This document shows positions 1 through 9,703 of a stretch of 64,000 nucleotides of DNA, piece by piece. The stretch's first letter is position 1, and each line of letters begins with the position of its first letter. The stretch is from Marinifilum breve (GTDB lineage Bacteria > Bacteroidota > Bacteroidia > Bacteroidales > Marinifilaceae). The notes below the pieces were generated by a model. That model was not told where the DNA came from, did no database searches, and saw only the letters and a list, made by a program, of their open reading frames with translations. A program made the translations under genes and the position numbers. The stretch lies in the NCBI RefSeq assembly GCF_003202155.1, contig NZ_QFLI01000001.1:1-64000 (forward strand), given 5' to 3'.

Positions 1-571
1 TGTACAACTGGTTCGCACTGTAATGTTTTGTCTGTTCCAGTTTGTCACCATTCAATTCAAAAAGCAATACTTCAGTTCCATGGTTGGTAGCATAGTCTAT
101 TTGAACTTTATTTTTGCCATTTACCTGCCAGGCCGACCCCGGAGCTCCTTGAGCTTCGACCCTGTTCAATGGAGAGCCATCGAATTGGGTTTCCGAATAA
201 GCATAATTTTGTTCACTGCCATAAATTGCCCAATTAGCTTGAAGTAGTTCCTTATCTTTAGGAATATGCTCTCCACCATTCGCTTTATTCAAGGTATATG
301 GCAAATACTTCTTTTTCTCACGTCCAAACTCATCGAAATCAATAGGCTGTACCATATCAAAACCATTGGGACTGGCCCCCACCTGGATGCTTTGATCGGG
401 ACGCCCCAAACCGTCGAAGTATTGAACCGTGTGCATGGTGTTCCCGCTCAAACCACTTTGGGTTTGGGGAACGGATTTTTTTATGTAGTTTTTGCTTTGT
501 GTTTGGGCACTGCATAAGAAGGAGGATAGCAAGAAACACAAAAGTAATATTTGATTTAAATTTCGTTTCAT
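1..571 (-). CDS. RHS-family protein with DUF6443-like N-terminus (partial, runs off left edge)
   Basis: The frame opens with ATG at 571 and stays open to the left edge, giving 190 residues of an unfinished protein. Residues 1-23 are a signal peptide (MKRNLNQILLL, cleavage near CSAQ). Next comes a segment typical of the N-terminus of Bacteroidota RHS proteins (DUF6443). Its landmarks are HTVQYFDGLGRPDQ near residue 48, then a PNGFDMV segment, FDEFGREKKKYLPY and a glycine-rich turn. Such proteins normally continue for hundreds of residues of YD repeats and end in a variable, often toxic, tip, but that part lies outside the window. The gene starts 45 bp after the stop of the 1262-residue protein upstream and is probably co-transcribed with it. 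The family call is from memory of the motif pattern. The polymorphic-toxin role is inference. Confidence 0.8.
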   Translation of the reverse strand, partial: MKRNLNQILLLCFLLSSFLCSAQTQSKNYIKKSVPQTQSGLSGNTMHTVQYFDGLGRPDQSIQVGASPNGFDMVQPIDFDEFGREKKKYLPYTLNKANGGEHIPKDKELLQANWAIYGSEQNYAYSETQFDGSPLNRVEAQGAPGSAWQVNGKNKVQIDYATNHGTEVLLFELNGDKLEQTKHYSANQLY

Positions 572-615
572 CTGAGTAATGTTTTATATAATTCGTTTTA
601 TTTCCCCTGAACCAC

Positions 616-3600
616 CTATTTTTTTCCTGGCCCTCCAAAGTCAACAGATCCATCTTGAGTAATATTAATAACACGACTTACTTGTCCCGAACTAACAGTT
701 ATCATAGCATTTCTAGCGTCAAGAGAATCATTCTGTACAAAGTATACACTCACTCTTCCATTTCCTACACCAGAATTTTTATCAAAGCTAATCCATGATA
801 CATTGGAAGAAATACTCCAACCTGCTGTACTGTTTATATCAATATATTTTGGATCCAAACTCATAGCTGGAACACTTATTGAACTTGGGGTAACACTTAA
901 ACTAATTCCTGCTTCCTGTTTCACACTTACATATTTCACCATTCCTCCGGCCTCCACCGTAAGAACAGCATTCCTTTCTGCTCCACTATTGGCTAAACAA
1001 GTAATACCAACTGTTCCATTATTACTGCTGATAGTTTTATCAGATATTAACCATGACTCATTTGAAGTCACTTTCCAATTCTGATTAGACGAAATAACTA
1101 ATTGCTTAGTAGATAAATTTGAACTAAAATTTAAATTATCAATCGATAAACTTAAAATGGGTTCTATTGTTTTACCATAATTGTAGGAATAGGATTTAAC
1201 CAACTCATTATCCGAATTTGTTACTCTCTCCAACCTTCCAAATGAATCATATTTGTAATAACTTGTAAGTTCATTAGGGTCAGTTTTTGATTCAAGACCT
1301 ATAAGTGGTAAGTATGTAAAAGTTTCAACAAAGGAGGATGTCAATTGACTTCGAATTATATGATTTAAATTTTTCAATTTTAATCGCTCTGAATCAAGCT
1401 CCAATCCTTTTATATTATCCAACTCTTTAATATTATTAAGTAAATTTGTATTAGAATATACTTGTGCATAATTTGCATTAGTGATTTTAGCAATCGGATA
1501 ATTCTCATTTTTCCCCCAAACATAAACAGTTTGGATACCACTTTTGTCTTTAATTACAATTGGCTTTCCCTCTTGCTTATATTTGGAATATTCTACCACA
1601 TCATCATATGAGATAACTTTGTGATCTTTGTTTATAACTGCTTCCTTTACCTTGCTTGGTAGAACACATTTATTATTGCCATTAAAAATTGCATATTCAG
1701 TAACATTTTCATTTACTAATAAGGAATTTTTCTTCTGTTTTACCTTTATCGGTGTATCCAGTATATTTAAGCCATAGAGTAAGTGTGCTTTTCCTGGATA
1801 TTGATATTCCTTTTGTAGTGTACCATCCGAACATTGTTGCTTATCAATTATAAGTTGTCCTGTACTATTATATAAATATTCATTCTCCAACACAATATTC
1901 TTTCCTTCATAATAGTCTGTTTGAACGCTTCTTTGTTTGAAAGTAGCCCCACTATGTAAAAAGTACTCTATCCCATATATAATATCCTTAATATTTTTGA
2001 TTTTTTGCCCCTTTATACTCTTAACAGCATCCGGAAACATCGCGTCATTATTAATTTTAACTAGATGTTCATTAGGTACATAACGTAAATTATCCAACTT
2101 ATAGAGGTCGTAATAATAATCAATCTCTCTTTGCAACTTATAATTACCTGGAGCCAATTCCTTAAAAATCTTATTGCTTAACAAAAGCCCTCTAAACATT
2201 TCATTAGATTGCTTTTCAGCCAAAGGGAAATAGGGAACTTCTCCATATCCGCTAATTATTGCTGAATTTGAATAAGGAGGTGTCTTAAATGATGAATTTA
2301 AAACATCAGGACAATTGTATGCAGTGGAAAAATAATACTCTTGCTTACCGTTTCCTATTTCATACTCAGTAACTTTTGAATATCCTACTACAGACCCCTT
2401 AGTTAACTTCAAAGGGAAAATCGGATTATTTGCGTAGAATAAATTAGAATAAGTATTAACTGGTAATCGATTATCTTTTACATATAAGTATTGAGGCGAT
2501 TCTACCAAATATCCTGTAGATTTATCTCCGTCCTGATAATTATAGCGCTTTATTTGCACTTTGGCATCTCCATCTGAATTTCGTATTTCTGCAATACGAA
2601 GTCCTCCAACTGTAAAATTGGATTCAGGATCAATAGAAGATATTAATGAGTTCCAAGAAAAACTCAAATCCCAACGTTGAGTTAAATTTTGCTGGTTACT
2701 GCGAGCTGTTACCTTATATTTACCCGCTTTGTTTAAATAATAACTTCGCTTATTTTCATTGATGGTAATTGTCTCTGTCTCGCTAGTATCCAAATTTTTA
2801 AATGTCACAAATACAGCATTGTCAGTAATTGGGTAATCATCCAAACGAATCTCAATTTTTTTATCTCTAGTTATTTTTGAACAATCCAATGTAGCTGATC
2901 TATCTCCATAAAGGTAATTATAGTCAAGCACATCCCCTATCAATTTTTCATGAGTACTCTCTGTCATTAATACAATCTCACTAAATAGATTTTGCACCTT
3001 TGAATCAAGTGAGCTACCAGGAACTGAGTTCCCTTCGTAAATAAACTCAGAATGCCCACCAGTAGGATAAATAATCTTATTTAAACTTCCGGCCAAGGCA
3101 AAAAATGAATTAGCAGAACGATTTGCAACTTGCATGGAACTAGTACTTCCATCTGGGTTTAAATTTGCATGTGGACATAAATTGATATTATCTGCCCCAT
3201 TATAGTATCCCCAATGATCTATTGAATAGGAGCTTCGCTCAGGCAACCATTCGTTTATATTGTATTCCATTCTATAAGTCGAAACCTTTTGCTCCTCTGT
3301 ATCCATACTATACACAGCGTCCAACTTTAAGCGTAGTTCAGACCCTCTATTTTCATCTTCGATTGGAATGTTTTCTACTTGATCCAGAGCATAAGTTCTA
3401 TTATTGCCAAAATAACTATAATCAAACTTAAAAGTTTTAATTTTTTTTCCATCCAGATCCTTAAGGATAAGGCTTTGAAGGTAGAGTCCACCAATTAAAT
3501 CCTTTCTATTGTCATTGTAGATAAAATTAAGCGACCCACCACTCCAGGAAATATAATCCAACACTTTTGTTTTGGTCTCAGAATAACTCTTCGGATAACC

Positions 3601-4404
3601 TAATATTTCAGTATTAGGAACTACAACCATTGGCTCTCCACTATTATCGTAATTGTAGACTCTCTCTAATCCATCTTTGTAAAAGAACTGAATTTCGTTA
3701 CTTTCATCAGCTGAAATTATTTTTTTTAAATAACAAGATGATGACAAATAATCTGCATTACCATATCCTGGAAGTATTATTTCATTTTTAGTAAGCTCAA
3801 CTTCAGAAAAAATATACTTAACACCATTGGTTTCTGTGATAATAAATTCTCCTGATTTTTCTTCGAATTTACCTTGTATTTTAGTGTTAGAGAGAGGTAT
3901 TTGTATGAAATTATCATTTTTATCCCGATAAAAAGTTCCACTTCGATTGAGTGTCGAATAATAATTCAGATCCGGTTCATAATCTAATTGATATATTTCA
4001 TTTGAACTTGGAGAGCTATTCCAATCAATATATCCACCATCACCATAATTAGTATTACTATATTGGTGAAAGCCATTAGGTCCAGAATCGTGCACCCCCT
4101 TAATTACTTTAGAAATACATTGAGTAGCATTAAGCGACCATCCTAAACCAACTCGGGATGCATGTTCTCTAACTTTTATTCCATGCCCTCCACTGTAACT
4201 GATGGATATGGGGACATTTACAAAACTTTCAATTGTGTATAAAGGTACAGACACTCCGCATCCTCCAGAATACAAACTCATATTGTTGCTTTCAAAAGCA
4301 AATAAGCTTTGAGCATCAACCGAGGGTAATTTTATTTGAGCAGTGAGAATACTACTAAAACATAGTATACACAACGCACAAAAGGCATTTTTTAAAAAAA
4401 TCAT
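616..4404 (-). CDS. Large secreted RHS-like protein with C-terminal BACON domains
   Basis: This 1262-residue protein has a signal peptide (residues 1-22, ending SSILTAQ). It opens with a beta-rich region of the kind found in SpvB/RHS-like secreted proteins of Bacteroidota (SGGCGVSVPLYTI, SYSGGHGIKVREHASRVGLGW). A YD-type repeat appears late (YYKYDSFGRLERV near residue 1060). The last ~180 residues hold two BACON-type immunoglobulin-like domains, recognised by the repeated pattern 'I-S-S-N-x-x-W-x-x-x-S...W-I...G-x-x-x-N-A-x-x-T-V' and often linked to carbohydrate or mucin binding. No type IX secretion C-terminal domain is evident, because the protein ends in DFGGPGKK. It lies between the six-paralog array (140 bp upstream) and the RHS gene. 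It could be a carrier or surface partner of the downstream RHS protein. Its function is not known. Confidence 0.75.
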   Translation of the reverse strand: MIFLKNAFCALCILCFSSILTAQIKLPSVDAQSLFAFESNNMSLYSGGCGVSVPLYTIESFVNVPISISYSGGHGIKVREHASRVGLGWSLNATQCISKVIKGVHDSGPNGFHQYSNTNYGDGGYIDWNSSPSSNEIYQLDYEPDLNYYSTLNRSGTFYRDKNDNFIQIPLSNTKIQGKFEEKSGEFIITETNGVKYIFSEVELTKNEIILPGYGNADYLSSSCYLKKIISADESNEIQFFYKDGLERVYNYDNSGEPMVVVPNTEILGYPKSYSETKTKVLDYISWSGGSLNFIYNDNRKDLIGGLYLQSLILKDLDGKKIKTFKFDYSYFGNNRTYALDQVENIPIEDENRGSELRLKLDAVYSMDTEEQKVSTYRMEYNINEWLPERSSYSIDHWGYYNGADNINLCPHANLNPDGSTSSMQVANRSANSFFALAGSLNKIIYPTGGHSEFIYEGNSVPGSSLDSKVQNLFSEIVLMTESTHEKLIGDVLDYNYLYGDRSATLDCSKITRDKKIEIRLDDYPITDNAVFVTFKNLDTSETETITINENKRSYYLNKAGKYKVTARSNQQNLTQRWDLSFSWNSLISSIDPESNFTVGGLRIAEIRNSDGDAKVQIKRYNYQDGDKSTGYLVESPQYLYVKDNRLPVNTYSNLFYANNPIFPLKLTKGSVVGYSKVTEYEIGNGKQEYYFSTAYNCPDVLNSSFKTPPYSNSAIISGYGEVPYFPLAEKQSNEMFRGLLLSNKIFKELAPGNYKLQREIDYYYDLYKLDNLRYVPNEHLVKINNDAMFPDAVKSIKGQKIKNIKDIIYGIEYFLHSGATFKQRSVQTDYYEGKNIVLENEYLYNSTGQLIIDKQQCSDGTLQKEYQYPGKAHLLYGLNILDTPIKVKQKKNSLLVNENVTEYAIFNGNNKCVLPSKVKEAVINKDHKVISYDDVVEYSKYKQEGKPIVIKDKSGIQTVYVWGKNENYPIAKITNANYAQVYSNTNLLNNIKELDNIKGLELDSERLKLKNLNHIIRSQLTSSFVETFTYLPLIGLESKTDPNELTSYYKYDSFGRLERVTNSDNELVKSYSYNYGKTIEPILSLSIDNLNFSSNLSTKQLVISSNQNWKVTSNESWLISDKTISSNNGTVGITCLANSGAERNAVLTVEAGGMVKYVSVKQEAGISLSVTPSSISVPAMSLDPKYIDINSTAGWSISSNVSWISFDKNSGVGNGRVSVYFVQNDSLDARNAMITVSSGQVSRVINITQDGSVDFGGPGKK

Positions 4405-4543
4405 ACTTCAAACTTTTTGATCTATTTTGTTAATCATTCTACACCTTCTTATTGTAGAAACTGCATCTCAATTTATTAATTACACTTACTTTGAAATGTT
4501 ATTTTATCTTTTCGAACCAATTATCCAACCTCCTCATAATATT

Positions 4544-5596
4544 TCAATTAACACTTTTCTTCAAATTTTCCATTTCCTGGTTTAACCTTTGGTTTTCTGT
4601 TTTCAAGCTATTTACACTCTTATTGAGGTCAATTACATAAAGAGTCAACTCCTCTATCTTTTGCAGTAATTTTACATTCATCTCACCAACTGAAATTCCA
4701 TTTTTATTAACTTCTTTTTCAGATGGAATTTCAGGCAAATGCTTGTTTGTACCAATAAAGGATTCCAACTCACCCAAACTCCTAAGTTTGTAGTCCTCTT
4801 CAAAAACAAAATCCGCCCAACCATTGGCATCAACTTTTATTTCTTTAGAACGAATGGTACCATTGACTTCCAATTTATTTTTAGGATTATTCAAGCCAAT
4901 ACCAACATTTCCATTCCCATTTAAACTCATCACATATCCGGCAATACTTGAATGAAACAGAAGAGAACGATCTCCATAACCTGCATTCGTTGACGCTTCT
5001 GGTAAAATATTCCACCTACTACTGCCATTGTACGATTCCAAAGTAAATGCATGAGCCGTAGAATTATTATGCATCTTCAAATGCAAACTACCCGTTGGTG
5101 ATTTGGTATTAATTCCAACCTCTCCCGTTGGCATAATGACCATTTTTTCTGTTGGAAATTGGGTGCCTGTACTACCTGTATTTGTAGTGGTTGCAAATAC
5201 AAGTGCAGATAATTCTGACGCAGGAGTCGCTACTAATCGAGTTCCTATCCAAGCATGCATCTGATTATCCCAACCAACTGTTGTTGAATTAGAATAAGTT
5301 AATAAATGATTAAATCCTATACCTGGAAAATATGATCCAATCACTCCTGCTCTTGTTTGTCCGGTTCCAATCAAAACTGCAGCCAAACTTTCATCAATAC
5401 TTCCCTTTCCTCCATTTAGCCCCCGAAACTTTGCTTTCCCTTTCACATCTAAATTAGCATTAGGAACAGGATTGTTGATTCCTGTTTTATCACCATTGGT
5501 ATAGATATTTGTATTGGGGATTTGTGTTTGTGCATTTGCACCCATCAATTGAATTAATAAAAATCCAAAGAGAATTAGAAAATTAAGTTTATTCAT
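4544..5596 (-). CDS. Secreted tail-fibre-like protein, array member 6 (last)
   Basis: This 350-residue protein has a signal peptide (ending GANAQ). Its central region carries NVGIGLNNPKNKLEVNG-type 'xVGIGxxxP' motifs, as in phage tail-fibre and S74-type stalk proteins. It ends in the module shared by all six neighbours: ADFVFEEDYKLRSL, NKHLPEIPSEKEV, GISVGEMN, LLQKIEELTLYVI and a coiled coil. The middle (about residues 60-220) is unlike the other members. Its start overlaps the preceding gene's stop by 8 bp, which indicates translational coupling. Databases usually call such proteins 'tail fiber' proteins, but nothing else here is phage-like, so a cell-surface or secreted fibre is more likely. 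The function is unknown. Confidence 0.8.
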   Translation of the reverse strand: MNKLNFLILFGFLLIQLMGANAQTQIPNTNIYTNGDKTGINNPVPNANLDVKGKAKFRGLNGGKGSIDESLAAVLIGTGQTRAGVIGSYFPGIGFNHLLTYSNSTTVGWDNQMHAWIGTRLVATPASELSALVFATTTNTGSTGTQFPTEKMVIMPTGEVGINTKSPTGSLHLKMHNNSTAHAFTLESYNGSSRWNILPEASTNAGYGDRSLLFHSSIAGYVMSLNGNGNVGIGLNNPKNKLEVNGTIRSKEIKVDANGWADFVFEEDYKLRSLGELESFIGTNKHLPEIPSEKEVNKNGISVGEMNVKLLQKIEELTLYVIDLNKSVNSLKTENQRLNQEMENLKKSVN

Positions 5597-6578
5597 TCTT
5601 TAATTTATTTATTTGATTGTTTAACTCGATAAGTTGTTTTTCTAACTGAATGTTCCGATTTAGTTGTAGCTTCTGATTTTTCTCCAATTCAATCATATAA
5701 AGTGTGAGTTCTTCTATTTTCTGCAATAGCAACTTGTTCATCTCTGATAAACCAACTCCCTCTTCTTCCATTTGCTTAGCCGATGGGATATCTGGCAAGT
5801 GTTTGTTTTTATGAACAAACTGTTCTACCTCTTCTAAACTTTTCAATTGATAATCTTCTTCAAAAACAAAATCAGCAGTTTGGGCTTGTACTTTAATTTC
5901 ATTGGCTAGAATATTACCATCTACATGTAATTTAGCTTTGGGATCATCAATACCTATCCCAATATTTCCTGTTCTTCTGTATAAATCATCCCCTCGCAAC
6001 TCCCAACCATGTTTCAATCCATAATAAGGAAGTGAAACCTCTGGATGAAGAAAGAAAATTTCAGAAAGACCTATCCTTCCATTTTCTCCGGTAGCAGAGT
6101 AAAATGTAAACCTTAACTTGGTATAACTACCACTAGGAAGTTGCATTTGAAATTCGTAAGACGAAAAATCAATAGAAGTATAATCAGCAAGCGTTCTCCA
6201 ACCTTCTGTACCATAAACATTATAGCCTTCTATTTTAAAATTTTTGGCATTCCAATATCGTGTTGACCAACCAACAATAGCCTTTGCTTGTGTATGGTGA
6301 TTTGGTAAATCTTCAATTAAAATTACCGTAGGATTATTTGTAGTAACTCCATTACCTGAATATGATGGTTGAAACTTTCCATCAAACAGACGATCCAATT
6401 CTACAGTGGCACTACCAGTTTGAGTAACAGTAAAACGATTATTTGCATCGAAGAGCAAGTTGTGCTCCATACCTACCAGATTTCGGTTGGTAGTAATACT
6501 TTGTGCATTAACTAAATGCGCACAAACAATTAACAAACAAAGAGCAATACTCTTCGTAATAAAAAGTGGTTTTTGCAT
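5589..6578 (-). CDS. Secreted tail-fibre-like protein with discoidin-like N-terminal domain, array member 5
   Basis: The ATG at 6578 gives 329 residues and begins directly with a good signal peptide (MQKPLFITKSIALC, cleavage near VNAQ). The alternative ATG at 6623 would add 15 polar residues and overlap the preceding gene by 32 bp. Residues ~40-190 resemble an F5/8-type C (discoidin) fold: LFDGKF, GWSTRYWNAKNFKIEGYN, and then SYTKLRFTFYSATG followed by IGLSEIFFL. That would make it a glycan- or surface-binding head, which is inference. One NIGIGIDDPKAKLHVDG motif leads into the shared C-terminal module (ADFVFEEDYQLKSL, NKHLPDIPSAKQ, LLQKIEELTLYMIE) and a coiled coil. The module here is slightly divergent (GVGLSEMN in place of GISxGEMN). 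Confidence 0.78.
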   Translation of the reverse strand: MQKPLFITKSIALCLLIVCAHLVNAQSITTNRNLVGMEHNLLFDANNRFTVTQTGSATVELDRLFDGKFQPSYSGNGVTTNNPTVILIEDLPNHHTQAKAIVGWSTRYWNAKNFKIEGYNVYGTEGWRTLADYTSIDFSSYEFQMQLPSGSYTKLRFTFYSATGENGRIGLSEIFFLHPEVSLPYYGLKHGWELRGDDLYRRTGNIGIGIDDPKAKLHVDGNILANEIKVQAQTADFVFEEDYQLKSLEEVEQFVHKNKHLPDIPSAKQMEEEGVGLSEMNKLLLQKIEELTLYMIELEKNQKLQLNRNIQLEKQLIELNNQINKLKNE

Positions 6579-6591
6579 GTTTAAACTTTTA

Positions 6592-7767
6592 TCAAGGTGT
6601 TTGATTATTGAATTTGTTTTCAAGAGTCTTTAGACGCTCTTCCAATGCTTTGAATGAATTTAACTTTTGTTCCTGATTCCTCATCTTTTTCTCTTGCCCT
6701 TGGATCCGATCATTAGATTCTTCCTGTGATTTTTTGAGCTCTTGGTTTTCCTTGTTCAATCGGATGGTATACAAGGTCAACTCCTCTATTTTCTGAAGCA
6801 GCTTGGCATTCATCTCTCCCAAGGAGATGCCATTTTTCTCCACCTCTTTTTCGTTGGGAATATCAGGCAGGTGTCCATTCTGACTTATGAATTGTTCGAG
6901 ATCTTCAATATTTCTTAATTGATAGTCATCCTCAAATACGAAATCGGCCCAATTGGAACTTTCAACTTTTATTTCTTTGGCACGGATGGTGCCGTTGACG
7001 GCTAATCGATCGCTACCGGGAGATTGGGTTCCTATGCCGACATTGCCGGTAGATCTGATGATTGAGATTGCATTGTTGTCGTTTACAATCTCATTTTCGC
7101 CCCCTATATCATGAACCCCTAGATTAAAAATATTCTTAGATGCGTCATAATGAATGAAAGCTCCTTGCGCTTGCGAATTTGAGTATTCACAGAAGCGAAT
7201 CCGTCCTCCTTCAAATTGATTTACCGCAGCTCCACGTAAACTTAAAACTGGATTTCCATCTACTACCGTTAATTTATCAACAGGTGATGCAGTACCTAAT
7301 CCTAATTTGCCATCCGAAGTTATTCGCATTCTTTCTTGCGCATTTGTACCAAATCGGATAAAATTGTTTTCCCTGTTCCAAACAATACCATTACCAGCAG
7401 CTTCTATCCCGACCAAAAAACCATTTGATGTGCCCAAACCCGTGTTTTTATTACCATACAATGTAGCCACTTGGCTTGTGCCATCAATGTACATATTTAG
7501 TTTTTCAGTTATGTTCGTTGTACCAATTCCAACTCTTCCATTATTTTCAACAGAAAACTTAACTAATTGATTAGCTTCTGCAGTTCCACTAGATAAACGT
7601 AAGATTGGAAAATTCCCTAAAGAAACTTGATTTATATACACGGCAGCTCCACCTCCCGTTCTCACAAAGTGATGGTAATCTGTATTTCCCGAAGTTGTTT
7701 TATACCCTTGACCTTTTAAATAAAAACTTAAAGTAATTAATAGCATTAAGAAAATTATTTCTTTCAT
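6592..7767 (-). CDS. Secreted tail-fibre-like protein, array member 4
   Basis: This 391-residue protein has a short signal peptide (MKEIIFLMLLITLSFYLKGQ). It carries several stalk-type motifs (GRVGIGTTNITEKL, KLGLGTASPVDKL, NVGIGTQSPGSDRL) interleaved with short beta-rich segments. It has the shared C-terminal module (ADFVFEDDYQLRNI, NGHLPDIPNEKEV, GISLGEMNAKLLQKIEELTL). Its coiled-coil tail is the longest in the array (about 75 residues, rich in E, K, Q and N). The gene starts 3 bp after the previous stop. Trimerisation through the C-terminal coiled coil is plausible by analogy with tail fibres but is not shown. Confidence 0.8.
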   Translation of the reverse strand: MKEIIFLMLLITLSFYLKGQGYKTTSGNTDYHHFVRTGGGAAVYINQVSLGNFPILRLSSGTAEANQLVKFSVENNGRVGIGTTNITEKLNMYIDGTSQVATLYGNKNTGLGTSNGFLVGIEAAGNGIVWNRENNFIRFGTNAQERMRITSDGKLGLGTASPVDKLTVVDGNPVLSLRGAAVNQFEGGRIRFCEYSNSQAQGAFIHYDASKNIFNLGVHDIGGENEIVNDNNAISIIRSTGNVGIGTQSPGSDRLAVNGTIRAKEIKVESSNWADFVFEDDYQLRNIEDLEQFISQNGHLPDIPNEKEVEKNGISLGEMNAKLLQKIEELTLYTIRLNKENQELKKSQEESNDRIQGQEKKMRNQEQKLNSFKALEERLKTLENKFNNQTP

Positions 7768-7770
7768 TTC

Positions 7771-8772
7771 TTATTTTTTAAATAGTATTGAGTTGATTTT
7801 TTCGATTTCTTTTCGGAGAGAGTCAATTTCATTTGATTCTTCATCCCTCACTTTTATTTGTGATTTAAGAATTTTATTTTCATTTGAAAGTTGAATTACA
7901 TAAAGTGTCAGTTCCTCTACTTTTTGAAGCAATTTAGAATTCATTTCTCCTAATGAAATTCCACTCTCTTCCACTTGTTCTTCGGTTGGAATTTCTGGCA
8001 GGTGTCCATTTTCCTTAATGAATTCTTCCAGTTCTGATAGTTTCATCAATTGATAATTCTCTTCAAAAACGAAGTCTGCCCAATTGGTTTCTACCTTGAT
8101 TTCTTTGGCACGAATGGTGCCATTTACATCTAAAGGATAATTTGAGGCTGGAGTTAAAATCCCAAGATGTCCCCTTTGATCAAATGGCTTTCTTTTAATA
8201 TACTCCCAACAATCATTTCTATGGGCATTAATTATAGTTTCATCTACCTGAGTTATTGCAGGAGGTGCATAAACATCGTAAATTGGATTTGGATCATCGA
8301 ATATTTGTTCAGAGGCATAGCACACTTGTAAATTAGCTGGTTTTTCAGACTCATAGTGATATATGAATCCACCCCCTCTCAACCAAACAATAAAACCTTT
8401 ATAATGCATTCCAAATTCTGCTTTTCCAAAGGTGGAATGATAGGTTTGTCGATAATCCATAATACGCCAATCATAAGTAGAACCTCCCCAACCTCCATAA
8501 TTTACATCAATTTCTAAGGTTAACCCACCTTTATGTGTAGGACTTAACTTATCTGGTCCTGCTTCATGATACGATCGAAATATTACTAAATTATTAATCT
8601 CATTTTGCCCTCCATATTTAAAAACAACAGGATAGTAAGTATCCTTATCTCCACCAACTTTAAATATTCCTCTGTAAGTTTGCTTGGCAACCAATTGTTC
8701 GACACCTACTTGTTGAGCCAAAGAAGATTTCAACAAATACAAACACAAAAAAAATAGTATAGTCTTCCTCAT
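7771..8772 (-). CDS. Secreted tail-fibre-like protein, array member 3, unusual head
   Basis: The ATG at 8772 is preferred. It gives 333 residues starting with MRKTILFFLCLYLL and a cleavage near SLAQQ, and leaves 7 bp after the previous stop. The upstream ATG at 8802 would add ten polar residues. The ~200-residue head lacks the 'GIGxxxP' stalk repeats. It is rich in G, Y and W (GGWGGSTYDW, FIVWLRGGGFIYHY) and resembles no domain I can name. The C-terminal module is typical (ADFVFEENYQLMKL, NGHLPEIPTEEQV, GISLGEMNSKLLQKVEELTL), followed by a charged coiled coil. The swap of head on a constant C-terminus is clearest in this member. Confidence 0.78.
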   Translation of the reverse strand: MRKTILFFLCLYLLKSSLAQQVGVEQLVAKQTYRGIFKVGGDKDTYYPVVFKYGGQNEINNLVIFRSYHEAGPDKLSPTHKGGLTLEIDVNYGGWGGSTYDWRIMDYRQTYHSTFGKAEFGMHYKGFIVWLRGGGFIYHYESEKPANLQVCYASEQIFDDPNPIYDVYAPPAITQVDETIINAHRNDCWEYIKRKPFDQRGHLGILTPASNYPLDVNGTIRAKEIKVETNWADFVFEENYQLMKLSELEEFIKENGHLPEIPTEEQVEESGISLGEMNSKLLQKVEELTLYVIQLSNENKILKSQIKVRDEESNEIDSLRKEIEKINSILFKK

Positions 8773-8779
8773 AACCTGA

Positions 8780-9703
8780 TTAGTTAATTGATGATTGTTC
8801 AAGAGTTTCTAATCTTTTTCGCAATTCAATGATTTGCTTATTCATTTCAATAATATAAAGTGATTGTTCTTCAATTTTCTGAAGCAGTTTTGCATTCATT
8901 TCTCCAACTGATATGCCGTCCTGTTTCACTTGCTTTTCTGAAGGAATATCCGGAAGGTGTTTGTATTCTTTGATAAAATGCTCCAGCTCTGTTAAACTCT
9001 TTAGTTTGTAATTTTCGGCGAATACAAAGTCGGCCCAAGAGCTTACATCTAAAACTTTAATTTCAGAAGCTGCCATAGATCCTTTTACAGCCAGCTTGTA
9101 TCCATTTGTATTGTTGGTACCAATACCAAGATTTCCATTTGCATCCAAAACCATACTTTGTTTCAACTCTTCGGAGTTCTCAGCTTTAGTCCAAAATGTT
9201 AGATAACCTGTGTACGTTCCTTTACCCCTGGAAAGTCCAATCCTGGCAACTTCAGTTTCCAATTGCTTGGCAGTAATGCGTCCCACATCTACATGTTGTG
9301 CATCATTTCTATTACTTCGAAGAGATAGAACACCGGGAGAAGTAGTTGATTTATAAATTTCAAATCTTTCAGAAGGATTCTTAACACCCAAACCAACATT
9401 ACCATTGGCTAAAAAATAAAGTGATGCTTTGTCATAACTTTTTCCAACCCATCCATAACTAAAGCTGCTAATGCCATTATTAATTGATCCCATTGCCCCT
9501 AATCCAAAGAATTTCTCTGTGTTATCCTGATTTGAAATCCGATAACCTCTAGACCATCCTCCATTGGCTCCAGGAAAATTAGCCTTAATTAAAACTCCAT
9601 ATGAAGGCGCTCCCAAACCTGTACTAACATCTTGTCCCAATACTTGGCTCTTAAAAAACATAATCACCAATAATACAACAAGTAAAATTTTGCATTTATT
9701 CAT
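8780..9703 (-). CDS. Secreted tail-fibre-like protein, array member 2
   Basis: This 307-residue protein is the shortest in the array. It has a signal peptide (MNKCKILLVVLLVIMFF, cleavage near VLGQD). Stalk motifs are NVGLGVKNPSERFEI and NLGIGTNNTNGYKLAVKG. The C-terminal module is slightly divergent (ADFVFAENYKLKSL, YKHLPDIPSEKQV, EEQSLYIIEMNK). Its linker before the module (GYKLAVKGSMAASEIKV) is nearly the same as in the first array gene, so these two are probably the most recent duplicates. Its start overlaps the previous stop by 8 bp. Confidence 0.8.
   Translation of the reverse strand: MNKCKILLVVLLVIMFFKSQVLGQDVSTGLGAPSYGVLIKANFPGANGGWSRGYRISNQDNTEKFFGLGAMGSINNGISSFSYGWVGKSYDKASLYFLANGNVGLGVKNPSERFEIYKSTTSPGVLSLRSNRNDAQHVDVGRITAKQLETEVARIGLSRGKGTYTGYLTFWTKAENSEELKQSMVLDANGNLGIGTNNTNGYKLAVKGSMAASEIKVLDVSSWADFVFAENYKLKSLTELEHFIKEYKHLPDIPSEKQVKQDGISVGEMNAKLLQKIEEQSLYIIEMNKQIIELRKRLETLEQSSIN

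Noticed and set aside
357-674. 105-residue minus-strand frame at the left edge
   Set aside because: Its frame is shifted with respect to the true RHS gene starting at 571. The correct frame has a signal peptide and RHS motifs, whereas this one has neither.
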